Part shown: positions 1 to 5,688 of the stretch, one piece after another
Layout of the letters: every line of letters starts with the position of its first letter
Position numbering within the stretch: position 1 is the stretch's first letter
NCBI GenBank assembly: GCA_947452875.1
Contig: CANGEZ010000135.1
Location: 1 to 6,224 of the forward strand
Source: Chitinophagaceae bacterium
Lineage (GTDB): Bacteria > Bacteroidota > Bacteroidia > Chitinophagales > Chitinophagaceae
Reading direction: 5' to 3'
Length of the DNA stretch: 6,224 nt
Made by a program: the position numbers and the translations under genes
Notes under the pieces: generated by a model
Seen by the model: only the letters and a program-made list of their open reading frames with translations
Told to the model about the DNA's origin: nothing
Databases searched by the model: none

Positions 1-2
1 CT

Positions 3-392
3 AAATTAAAATCTGGTCAGATTGTTACCCTTCGTGATGTTAGAGAAGAAAACTCTATCTTAAGAAGAAACGATAAGAAATTGGTTGAGTATCGTGATGC
101 AAGACCAGCTACATCTTCTCCATTGTTATTGGGTATTACCAAAGCTTCATTAGGAACACATAGCTGGATTTCAGCTGCTTCGTTCCAGGAAACTACAAAA
201 GTGTTGAGCTCTGCTGCCATCTTAGGTAAAACTGATGAAATGCTCGGATTGAAAGAAAACGTAATCACTGGTCACCATATTCCAGCAGGTACAGGTTTAC
301 GTGATTTTGAAAACATGATCGTAGGAAGCAAAGAAGAATACGAATTGCTGATGACAACCAAAGAAGCCATGAGCTTCGATGATGAAGAGTAA
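3..392 (+). CDS. rpoC: DNA-directed RNA polymerase subunit beta' (RpoC), C-terminal end, 5' truncated by the window
   Basis: This is the last 129 residues of the beta' subunit, part of the catalytic core of RNA polymerase. The frame is open from the window edge and ends at TAA 390-392. Seen directly: the near-invariant RpoC C-terminal block containing LGITKASLGTHSWISAASFQ, then ETTKVL, GLKENVITG and IPAGTGL. Bacterial RpoC normally ends shortly after IPAGTG; here a tail of about 30 residues follows, finishing in the acidic run SFDDEE, the kind of short tail I expect in Bacteroidota. A TTG at 81 could be misread as a start, but the conserved protein clearly continues upstream of it. A strong terminator follows 20 bases after the stop, so this is probably the end of the rpoB-rpoC transcript. 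Nothing looks damaged. Confidence 0.97.
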   Translation, partial: KLKSGQIVTLRDVREENSILRRNDKKLVEYRDARPATSSPLLLGITKASLGTHSWISAASFQETTKVLSSAAILGKTDEMLGLKENVITGHHIPAGTGLRDFENMIVGSKEEYELLMTTKEAMSFDDEE

Positions 393-411
393 TAAAAATC
401 ACTTCAAATAC

Positions 412-443
412 AAAAGCTGCCTCTTACAGGGCAGCTTTTTTTT
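412..443 (+). terminator. Intrinsic terminator after rpoC
   Basis: A perfect 10-bp stem, AAAAGCTGCC (412-421) with GGCAGCTTTT (430-439), encloses an 8-base loop and runs into an uninterrupted T tract (436-443). It sits 20 bases after the rpoC stop. The A run on the left mirrors the T run on the right, so it could also work, less strongly, on the minus strand. Confidence 0.92.
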
Positions 444-451
444 GTCTTGAT

Positions 452-541
452 GTTTAAAAGGTTCAATAGGTTCCAGAGGTTTAAAAGGTTCAAAAGGTTT
501 CAGAGGTTCAAAAGGTTCCAGAGGTTCAAAAGGTTCAAGCC
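452..541 (+). repeat. Tandem 9-bp repeat array, left arm (GTTNNANAG units)
   Basis: Nine consecutive 9-bp units lie in exact register at 452-532: GTTTAAAAG, GTTCAATAG, GTTCCAGAG, GTTTAAAAG, GTTCAAAAG, GTTTCAGAG, GTTCAAAAG, GTTCCAGAG, GTTCAAAAG. A partial tenth (GTTCAA) follows at 533-538. Every full unit fits GTTNNANAG, so ends are fixed while the middle varies. The array begins 8 bases after the T tract of the rpoC terminator. GTTCAAAAGGTT occurs three times (488-499, 506-517, 524-535) and its complement AACCTTTTGAAC twice in the right arm, so long hairpins are possible in either strand. A small local hairpin, AAAAGG (528-533) with CCTTTT (540-545), closes the array. Because 9 is divisible by 3, the array also reads as Phe-X-Arg triplets in a short open frame at 450-602. 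Function unknown; non-coding repeat DNA is the default reading. Confidence 0.9.
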
Positions 542-563
542 TTTTATTGAAACAATATCACCC

Positions 564-661
564 AACCTTTTGAACACCTTCCTGCCGGTAGGCAGGAATT
601 GAACCTATCAAACCTTTTGAACAAACACTATCCAACATCCAGCCTATCCAACCTATCCAGC
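564..661 (-). repeat. Nonamer repeats, right arm in inverse orientation
   Basis: The same nonamer family appears here as its reverse complement (CTNTNNAAC on the + strand): CTTTTGAAC at 567-575 and 614-622, CTATCAAAC at 605-613, and CTATCCAAC at 628-636 and 644-652. CTATCCAGC at 653-661 has one change. Units 605-622 and 644-661 are adjacent pairs; others are separated by short spacers or partial copies. The arm is less regular than the left one, but all complete units except the last obey the same consensus. AACCTTTTGAAC at 564-575 and 611-622 is exactly complementary to the three GTTCAAAAGGTT copies on the left. After the arm, 662-703 is pyrimidine-rich, non-repetitive sequence in which I see nothing identifiable. 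Confidence 0.8.
579..598. repeat. GC-rich hairpin inside the nonamer array
   Basis: TTCCTGCC (579-586) pairs perfectly with GGCAGGAA (591-598) around the four-base loop GGTA. It is much more GC-rich than its surroundings and interrupts the right arm of the nonamer array. No T tract follows on either strand, so a normal intrinsic terminator is unlikely. The near-palindrome resembles small repetitive extragenic palindromes that I recall as common between genes in Bacteroidota; that recollection is not tested here. Confidence 0.75.
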
Positions 662-703
662 CTTCCCCCTCCCAAAACTTTGCTAAAAACAAATCTCCCC
701 GCA

Positions 704-732
704 TTGCATTATAACTGATTGTATTTATCTTG
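704..732 (+). promoter_or_regulatory. Probable Bacteroidota-type promoter for the OmpH-like gene
   Basis: A TTG at 704-706 (-33 box) is followed after 19 bases by TATCTTG at 726-732, one T short of the TAnnTTTG -7 box used by the Bacteroidota primary sigma factor. This places transcription start near 739 and gives a leader of about 15 bases before ATG 754. The TTG at 730-732 belongs to this box, which argues against its use as a start codon. Confidence 0.45.
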
Positions 733-753
733 CCGCCACATAAAAATTTATCA

Positions 754-1365
754 ATGCAAATGAAAAATCTATCACTGTTATTGAATGTTGTTCTTTTTAT
801 AGCTGTTGGTGTATTGTATTATTTTCAATTCTCCTGCAAAAATGATTGCCAGAAAAAAACAAAACAATTCTCTTCCACCTTCAAGCCGTCAAGTACCTCA
901 GCTCCAAGTTTCGCATATGTTGAATTGGATTCGCTAAACGAAAAAATAAGTTACATAAAGAACAACAGGAAAGCCCTTGAAAAAGAACAGGAAGCCATTG
1001 AAACAGAATGGGAAGCCAGCTACAGAAATCTTGAAAATAAAAAGAACAACTTTCTAAAAAGAGGCAATACGATTACTCAACCGGAAGCTGAAGCTTTTCA
1101 AAATGAGCTCATTCAAGAACAACAACAAGTTGACACTAAAAAGCAAACACTTACACAAAAGCTGAATGAAAAGAGTTACAAATTCATGGATGACATCCAA
1201 CAAAAACTAAAAGAGTTCTTGGCGGATTATAATAAAGACAAAAGATTTACCTACATCTTCTCTTGTGGAAACGGCTTGGATTATATGGTTTACAAAGACA
1301 CCTCTTATAACATTACTCCAGATGTAATTACAGGGATGAATGAAATGATGACTGAAGAGAAGTAA
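754..1365 (+). CDS. OmpH/Skp-family coiled-coil protein with an N-terminal membrane anchor
   Basis: A protein of 203 residues, probably a periplasmic chaperone-like protein of the OmpH/Skp family, which in general holds unfolded outer-membrane proteins. Residues 6-26 form one hydrophobic segment (LSLLLNVVLFIAVGVLYYFQ), read here as an uncleaved anchor because no clear signal-peptidase site follows. A Ser/Thr/Pro linker leads to AYVELDSL (54-61), the usual opening of the OmpH domain. Residues about 62-155 are rich in Lys, Glu and Gln and predict as long helices, matching Skp tentacles. The end, with YIFSCGNGLDYMVY and then ITPDVITGMN, matches the family's closing strand and helix. Three cysteines (28, 32, 171) are present. 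The start is ATG 754; ATG 760 (MKNLSLLL) is equally plausible, while TTG 730 lies in the promoter box. The gene stands alone between two terminators rather than beside bamA, so its client is unknown. Confidence 0.85.
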   Translation: MQMKNLSLLLNVVLFIAVGVLYYFQFSCKNDCQKKTKQFSSTFKPSSTSAPSFAYVELDSLNEKISYIKNNRKALEKEQEAIETEWEASYRNLENKKNNFLKRGNTITQPEAEAFQNELIQEQQQVDTKKQTLTQKLNEKSYKFMDDIQQKLKEFLADYNKDKRFTYIFSCGNGLDYMVYKDTSYNITPDVITGMNEMMTEEK

Positions 1366-1391
1366 TGGTTATAAAAATAAATGGTATCTTC

Positions 1392-1419
1392 AATCCCGTT
1401 AATTTCAACGGGATTTTTT
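1392..1419 (+). terminator. Intrinsic terminator after the OmpH-like gene
   Basis: A perfect 9-bp stem, AATCCCGTT (1392-1400) with AACGGGATT (1407-1415), encloses a 6-base loop and continues into TTTTTT (1414-1419). It lies 26 bases after the OmpH-like stop and only 19 bases before the permease ATG, so it either ends the upstream transcript or sits in the permease leader. Confidence 0.9.
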
Positions 1420-1438
1420 ATTCAATATAAAACTGATT

Positions 1439-2863
1439 ATGACAGAAACAAACAATTCATTTAAACCAACCTTGGGTTTATTTGATTCCACAATGATAGT
1501 AGCCGGATCAATGATAGGTTCCGGCATTTTTATTGTAAGTGCAGATATGCTTAAGGATCTTGGTAGTGCAGGTTGGTTGATTGCTGTTTGGCTGATTACC
1601 GGTTTTATGACACTCACTGCGGCTTTGAGCTATGGCGAATTGAGTGGTATGTTTCCAAAAGCAGGAGGACAATACGTTTATCTTAAAGAATCCTACAATC
1701 CATTGGTAGGTTTTTTGTATGGCTGGAGTTTCTTTTCAGTAATTCAAACAGGTACCATAGCTGCTGTGGCTGTTGGGTTTGCAAAATTTGCAGGTTATTT
1801 TTTTCCGGTACTGGCATGGGATGATGCAAATACATTTAATGTAATGGGACTTACTGTTCATTATGCACAATTAGTTGGGATTGCACTTATTATATTGCTA
1901 ACGTTTATAAATACACGAGGGATTCAAACAGGAAAAATAATTCAAACTATTTTCACATCCACCAAACTGATTTCTTTGTTCGGGTTGATTATTGCAGGGT
2001 TCATTGCTTTCAAATGGGATGTTTGGAAAGCAAACTGGGAAAACCCTTGGATGATACAAAAATTAACCAAAACAGATGGTGTCATTGTCTCACAAGCTTT
2101 AATCAATGGAGCCATTTTAGGCGCTATTGCAAGTGCCATGGTGGGCAGTATCTTCAGTAGTGATGCTTGGAACAACGTGACTTTCATTGCTGGTGAAATT
2201 AAAAATCCAAAGAAAAATATTGGAATGAGTTTGTTTTTAGGCACCTTGATTGTTACTTTAATTTATGTGTTGATGAATGTGGTGTATCTGGCTACAGTTC
2301 CCATGCATGAGTTGGCATTTGCAAAAGACAATAGAGTGGCTTTAAGCGCTTCTGATGCGATTTTCGGAAGCAGCGGAACCATCATCATTGCCGCTATGAT
2401 TATGATTTCTACATTTGGTTGCAACAATGGATTGATATTAGCTGGTGCAAGAGTATATCACACCATGGCACATGATAAATTGTTTTTCAAAAAAGCAGAA
2501 TCGTTGAATAAAAATGCAGTTCCTGAATGGGCTTTGTGGATTCAGTGTATCATGGCTTGTGCACTTTGCTTAAGTGGAAAATATGGCGACTTACTGGATA
2601 TGGTTTCATTTATAGTAGTCATATTTTATGTACTCACTATCATAGGAATTTTTATTTTAAGAAAAAAACGCCCTGACGTAGAACGACCTTACAAAGCGTT
2701 TGGTTATCCTATATTGCCTGTAATTTATATTTTAATGGGCATCAGCTTTTGTACGTTGTTGATCATTTACAAACCACAATTTACTTGGCCAGGCTTGATC
2801 ATTACATTGATTGGTATACCGTTATATTATTTTGCTGTTGCCAATAATAACAAAAATGCATAA
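1439..2863 (+). CDS. APC-superfamily amino acid permease (LAT/SteT-like)
   Basis: A 474-residue inner-membrane transporter, normal length for the amino acid-polyamine-organocation superfamily, with about twelve hydrophobic segments along its whole length. The first contains GSMIGSGIF (residues 23-31), the broken-helix substrate-binding motif of TM1. After TM2 comes SYGELSGMFPKAGGQYVYL, the classic APC loop. In and after TM6, SSDAWNN (240-246) and AGEIKNPKKN (251-260) match the LAT branch (L-type exchangers and B. subtilis SteT). These features support import or exchange of amino acids; the substrate cannot be read from sequence. ATG 1439 is the only sensible start, as GSMIGSGIF needs a short N-terminus. 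No convincing promoter lies between the preceding terminator and the gene. No amino acid metabolic gene is directly adjacent; the asparaginase is 1.8 kb downstream in another unit. Confidence 0.93.
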   Translation: MTETNNSFKPTLGLFDSTMIVAGSMIGSGIFIVSADMLKDLGSAGWLIAVWLITGFMTLTAALSYGELSGMFPKAGGQYVYLKESYNPLVGFLYGWSFFSVIQTGTIAAVAVGFAKFAGYFFPVLAWDDANTFNVMGLTVHYAQLVGIALIILLTFINTRGIQTGKIIQTIFTSTKLISLFGLIIAGFIAFKWDVWKANWENPWMIQKLTKTDGVIVSQALINGAILGAIASAMVGSIFSSDAWNNVTFIAGEIKNPKKNIGMSLFLGTLIVTLIYVLMNVVYLATVPMHELAFAKDNRVALSASDAIFGSSGTIIIAAMIMISTFGCNNGLILAGARVYHTMAHDKLFFKKAESLNKNAVPEWALWIQCIMACALCLSGKYGDLLDMVSFIVVIFYVLTIIGIFILRKKRPDVERPYKAFGYPILPVIYILMGISFCTLLIIYKPQFTWPGLIITLIGIPLYYFAVANNNKNA

Positions 2864-2872
2864 GCATTCGCT

Positions 2873-2902
2873 TTTGTTTTTGATGCACAAACAATATTTT
2901 TG
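2873..2902 (+). promoter_or_regulatory. Bacteroidota-type promoter for the DUF4254-GT9 unit
   Basis: TTTG at 2873-2876 (-33) is followed after 18 bases by TATTTTTG at 2895-2902, an exact match to the TAnnTTTG -7 consensus. Transcription would start near 2909, giving a leader of about 24 AT-rich bases before ATG 2933. No Shine-Dalgarno-like sequence is visible, as is usual in this phylum. Confidence 0.6.
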
Positions 2903-2932
2903 TGTTCATTTTTTTAATAAACTCTTTTAAAC

Positions 2933-3541
2933 ATGTTTGCTGCACATTGTAACGAAATTTTTGATAAAGCTATTTCAGATTATCACCAACACGATAACGT
3001 AGATGAATTAGCGGTTAATCCATACACTGATGGCAGTATTGATTTTTTATTATATCAAAAAAACTGGATTGATACGGTTCAATGGCATCTTGAAGATATT
3101 GTTCGTAATCCCGAAATATCTCCAGTAGATGGGTTGGCGCTAAAACGCAGAATTGACGCCAGTAATCAAGTGAGAACGGATATGGTTGAATATGTTGATA
3201 GTTATTTCCTAGATAAATATAAAGACGTACAAGCTACTGAAGGTGCTAGTTTAAATACTGAAAGTCCAGCATGGGCAATTGATCGTTTATCAATTCTTGC
3301 ACTTAAGATTTTTCACATGGCAATTGAAGCCAACAGGCCAGAAGCTGAACCTGCTCACCGTGATGAGTGTACGAAGAAATTAAATATTCTGCTTGAACAA
3401 AGAATTGATTTGTCTGCGGCCATTGATATACTTTTAGAAGATATCGCTTCAGGAAAAAAATACATGAAAGTATACAAGCAGATGAAAATGTACAACGATC
3501 CTTCTTTGAATCCTGTATTATACCAGCAATCAGCTAAATAA
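2933..3541 (+). CDS. DUF4254 family protein of unknown function
   Basis: A 202-residue soluble, mostly helical protein without signal peptide or membrane segment, so probably cytoplasmic. I recognise it as DUF4254 from overall pattern and context: an N-terminal region ending in FLLYQKNWIDTVQWHLEDI (38-56), then a conserved stretch with the helix segment LALKRRIDASNQVRTDMVEY, then SPAWAIDRLSILALKIFHM, and a C-terminal helical pair with LNILLEQR. The WHLED, RRIDASNQ and DRLSIL segments are the best candidates for functional residues. The biochemical role is unknown. The next gene, 2 bases away, is a family 9 glycosyltransferase, and this pairing is one I recall in other Bacteroidota; it suggests a helper role in surface-glycan or lipopolysaccharide assembly (inference). 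ATG 2933 is the first start after an in-frame TAA at 2918-2920. Confidence 0.85.
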   Translation: MFAAHCNEIFDKAISDYHQHDNVDELAVNPYTDGSIDFLLYQKNWIDTVQWHLEDIVRNPEISPVDGLALKRRIDASNQVRTDMVEYVDSYFLDKYKDVQATEGASLNTESPAWAIDRLSILALKIFHMAIEANRPEAEPAHRDECTKKLNILLEQRIDLSAAIDILLEDIASGKKYMKVYKQMKMYNDPSLNPVLYQQSAK

Positions 3542-3543
3542 TT

Positions 3544-4578
3544 TTGAATACAAAAAAACATATTGTAGCCATCAGATTCTCTGCCATGGGAGATGTGGCT
3601 ATGTGCGTTCCTGTCATTAAATTGCTATTGCAACAACATCCAGAATTGTCCATCACATTTGTATCAGATAAAAAATTAGCACCATTTTTCGCTAACATCG
3701 AAAATTGCGAATTCATCGGCGCTGATTTAAAAGGTGAGCACAAAGGATTTACAGGTTTATATCGCTTGTTTAAATTGATATCTAGCAAACATAGAATTGA
3801 TGCTATCGCTGACCTGCACAGTGTTGTAAGAACGCATGTGCTGAAATTGTTTTTCATGTTGTCAGGAAAGAGAATTTATTCTATAGATAAAGGACGTGCT
3901 GAAAAAAAACAATTGACTGCTAAGCATAAAATAAATTTCCATCCATTACCATCAGGATTTAAAAGATACGCAGATGTGTTTCAACAAATGGGTTATTCAA
4001 TAAATCTGCAACCTTCTCTGTTGAAGCATACCACATTGCCTCTGCCTGCATCTGCAAAAACATATTTTGAAAACAAGCCTTGCATTGGCATCGCTCCATT
4101 TGCAAAGCATGAAGAAAAGATGTATGATGCGAATAAGATGAAAATGGTAGTGGAGGAGCTAAGCAAATTAAATATCAATATTCTACTTTTTGGCGGTGGA
4201 GCACAGGAAAAAAATATACTAGATAGTTGGATGAATCATGATCATTCAAACGTAATCAATATCACCGGCAAATTTAATCTTCAAGAAGAGTTGGCTATTA
4301 TCAGTCATCTTAAACTCATGTGCAGCATGGATTCGGCAAATATGCATCTGGCATCTATGTACAATGTTCCAGTGGTCAGCATTTGGGGTGCTACTCATCC
4401 CTATGCAGGATTTTTGGGTTGGGGTCAATCTGATGATAATGTAGTTTCAGTTGATTTGCCTTGCAGACCTTGTTCGGTGTATGGCAATAAAAAATGTTGG
4501 AGAGGCGACCATGCCTGTATGCAAGAAATTACACCCGAAAAAATAATATCAAGGATTCAATTTATCGCTTCTAAATAA
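3544..4578 (+). CDS. Glycosyltransferase family 9 (heptosyltransferase-like)
   Basis: A 344-residue cytoplasmic, probably membrane-associated enzyme of the GT9 (ADP-heptose:LPS heptosyltransferase) family, expected to add a sugar to lipid A core or another surface glycan. The opening HIVAIRFSAMGDVAMCVPVI is the GT9 start motif with its GD pair for the acceptor side. The C-terminal GT-B half has IGIAPFA (about 181), LLFGGGAQE (about 214) and DSANMHLAS (263-271), the nucleotide-sugar-binding signature corresponding to D-S/T-G-P-M-H-L-A. A four-cysteine cluster (C307, C310, C318, C325) lies near the end. The start is TTG 3544: an in-frame TAA at 3535-3537 lies just upstream, there is no ATG before the conserved start motif, and the spacing of 2 bases after DUF4254 suggests translational coupling. 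The sugar and acceptor cannot be deduced; calling it WaaF or WaaC would be overreach. Confidence 0.92.
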   Translation: MNTKKHIVAIRFSAMGDVAMCVPVIKLLLQQHPELSITFVSDKKLAPFFANIENCEFIGADLKGEHKGFTGLYRLFKLISSKHRIDAIADLHSVVRTHVLKLFFMLSGKRIYSIDKGRAEKKQLTAKHKINFHPLPSGFKRYADVFQQMGYSINLQPSLLKHTTLPLPASAKTYFENKPCIGIAPFAKHEEKMYDANKMKMVVEELSKLNINILLFGGGAQEKNILDSWMNHDHSNVINITGKFNLQEELAIISHLKLMCSMDSANMHLASMYNVPVVSIWGATHPYAGFLGWGQSDDNVVSVDLPCRPCSVYGNKKCWRGDHACMQEITPEKIISRIQFIASK

Positions 4579-4687
4579 TGTTCACTTTGCTTTGAGAACA
4601 TCTCTTAGTCTTGCCATTTTCTTCATTAGTGATGTTAATTGCACATTATGTTTAAAAAAAGATAGCCATTCTCTTATTTTAATTAAA

Positions 4688-4695
4688 TAAATTTG
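4688..4695 (+). promoter_or_regulatory. -7 box (TAAATTTG) for the asparaginase-ispD unit
   Basis: TAAATTTG is an exact match to the Bacteroidota TAnnTTTG -7 consensus. It ends 12 bases before ATG 4708, so the leader would be very short. I see no convincing TTG about 19 bases upstream, so the -33 half is weak or absent. The TTG at 4693-4695 is part of this box and is therefore a poor start codon. Confidence 0.45.
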
Positions 4696-4707
4696 GAAAA
4701 AAATTCA

Positions 4708-5676
4708 ATGCAGCAACCATTTTCCATCGTCATTCATGGCGGAGCAGGTACAATTCTAAAGCAAGACATGACTCCTGAACTGGAAAAGGCTTATACGCTA
4801 GGGTTGGAATCTGCCTTATTAAAAGGCTATGAAATACTCGAAAATGGCGGCACTTCAGTTGATGCCGTAAGAGCTGCAATTATCATTCTCGAAGATCATA
4901 TTTTATTCAATGCCGGTCGAGGTTCTGTATTTACCAAAAAAGGTGTACAGGAAATGGATGCTGCCATCATGAGTGGTGCTGATTTGAAAGCGGGATCAAT
5001 AGCGGGAGTTAGAAATGTGCGCAATCCTATTGAATTGGCGTATGAAGTGATGGTCAACAGCAATCACGTTTTTTTAAGTGGAAAAGGTGCCAATGATTTT
5101 GCCATTAAACGTGGATTGAAACTAGAACCCGATGAATATTTCTTCTCTCAATTCAGATACGATCAATGGAAAGAAATTCGCGATAGCGATATGTACTCTT
5201 TAGATCACACCCATCAGGATATTGCTGAATTAATGAAGGATAAAAAGTTTGGAACTGTTGGAGCTGTAGCACTCGATCAAAATGGTAATCTAGCAGCCGC
5301 AACAAGTACAGGCGGTATGACCAACAAAAAATACGGAAGAATAGGAGATAGTCCGATTATTGGTGCAGGAACTTACGCCAACAACAAAACTTGTGGCATC
5401 AGCTGTACAGGACACGGTGAACTCTTTATTCGTGCTGTTGCCGCTCATGATGTAAATGCGTTAATGGAATATAAAGGGCTATCGCTTGAAGAAGCTATGA
5501 ATGAAGTGGTACATCATAAACTAATTGAAATAAAAGGAGAAGGCGGCATGATTGGAGTTGATAAAGAAGGCAATGTGGCCATGGTATTTAATAGCGCCGG
5601 AATGTATCGTGGTATGAAAACCAGCAAAGGCGAACATAAAATAGGATTGTATAAAGAATATCATCAACTCCCTTAA
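4708..5676 (+). CDS. iaaA: Isoaspartyl peptidase / plant-type L-asparaginase (Ntn hydrolase)
   Basis: A 322-residue precursor of the plant-type asparaginase family, which cleaves itself before a threonine and then hydrolyses isoaspartyl dipeptides and asparagine to aspartate. Seen directly: HGGAG (10-14), NAGRG (68-72), EMDAAIMSG, and the cleavage site G182/T183 in GTVGAVALD, where T183 becomes the N-terminal nucleophile of the beta chain. T201, R211, D214, T234 and G235 lie at the same spacing as the catalytic and binding residues of E. coli IaaA (each offset by four), so activity is expected. There is no signal peptide on this start, so it should be cytoplasmic, unlike some periplasmic relatives. 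ATG 4708 is preferred to TTG 4693, which is inside the -7 box; it puts HGGAG at the usual distance. ispD follows after 12 bases, suggesting one transcript. Confidence 0.94.
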   Translation: MQQPFSIVIHGGAGTILKQDMTPELEKAYTLGLESALLKGYEILENGGTSVDAVRAAIIILEDHILFNAGRGSVFTKKGVQEMDAAIMSGADLKAGSIAGVRNVRNPIELAYEVMVNSNHVFLSGKGANDFAIKRGLKLEPDEYFFSQFRYDQWKEIRDSDMYSLDHTHQDIAELMKDKKFGTVGAVALDQNGNLAAATSTGGMTNKKYGRIGDSPIIGAGTYANNKTCGISCTGHGELFIRAVAAHDVNALMEYKGLSLEEAMNEVVHHKLIEIKGEGGMIGVDKEGNVAMVFNSAGMYRGMKTSKGEHKIGLYKEYHQLP

Positions 5677-5688
5677 TATTCTTCTGCT

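Noticed and set aside
17..268. Reverse-strand open frame of 83 codons over the rpoC end
   Set aside because: It lies wholly antisense to highly conserved RpoC sequence and shows no recognisable protein pattern.
452..541. CRISPR array
   Set aside because: Units are 9 bp, directly abutting and have no spacers; there are no cas genes in the window.
1942..2244. Reverse-strand open frame of 100 codons inside the permease gene
   Set aside because: Antisense shadow of clear transporter sequence; the plus-strand frame carries the family motifs.
2886..2915. Terminator after the permease: CACAAA (2886-2891) with TTTGTG (2899-2904), then a T run
   Set aside because: The stem is only 6 AT-rich base pairs, the T run begins 5 bases late, and the same bases form an exact TAnnTTTG promoter box; termination here is possible but not supported.
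3534..3857. Reverse-strand open frame of 107 codons over the start of the GT9 gene
   Set aside because: Overlaps the conserved GT9 N-terminus and has no family-like features of its own.
4579..4600. Terminator after the GT9 gene: TGTTC with GAACA
   Set aside because: Five-bp stem with a 12-base loop and no T tract.
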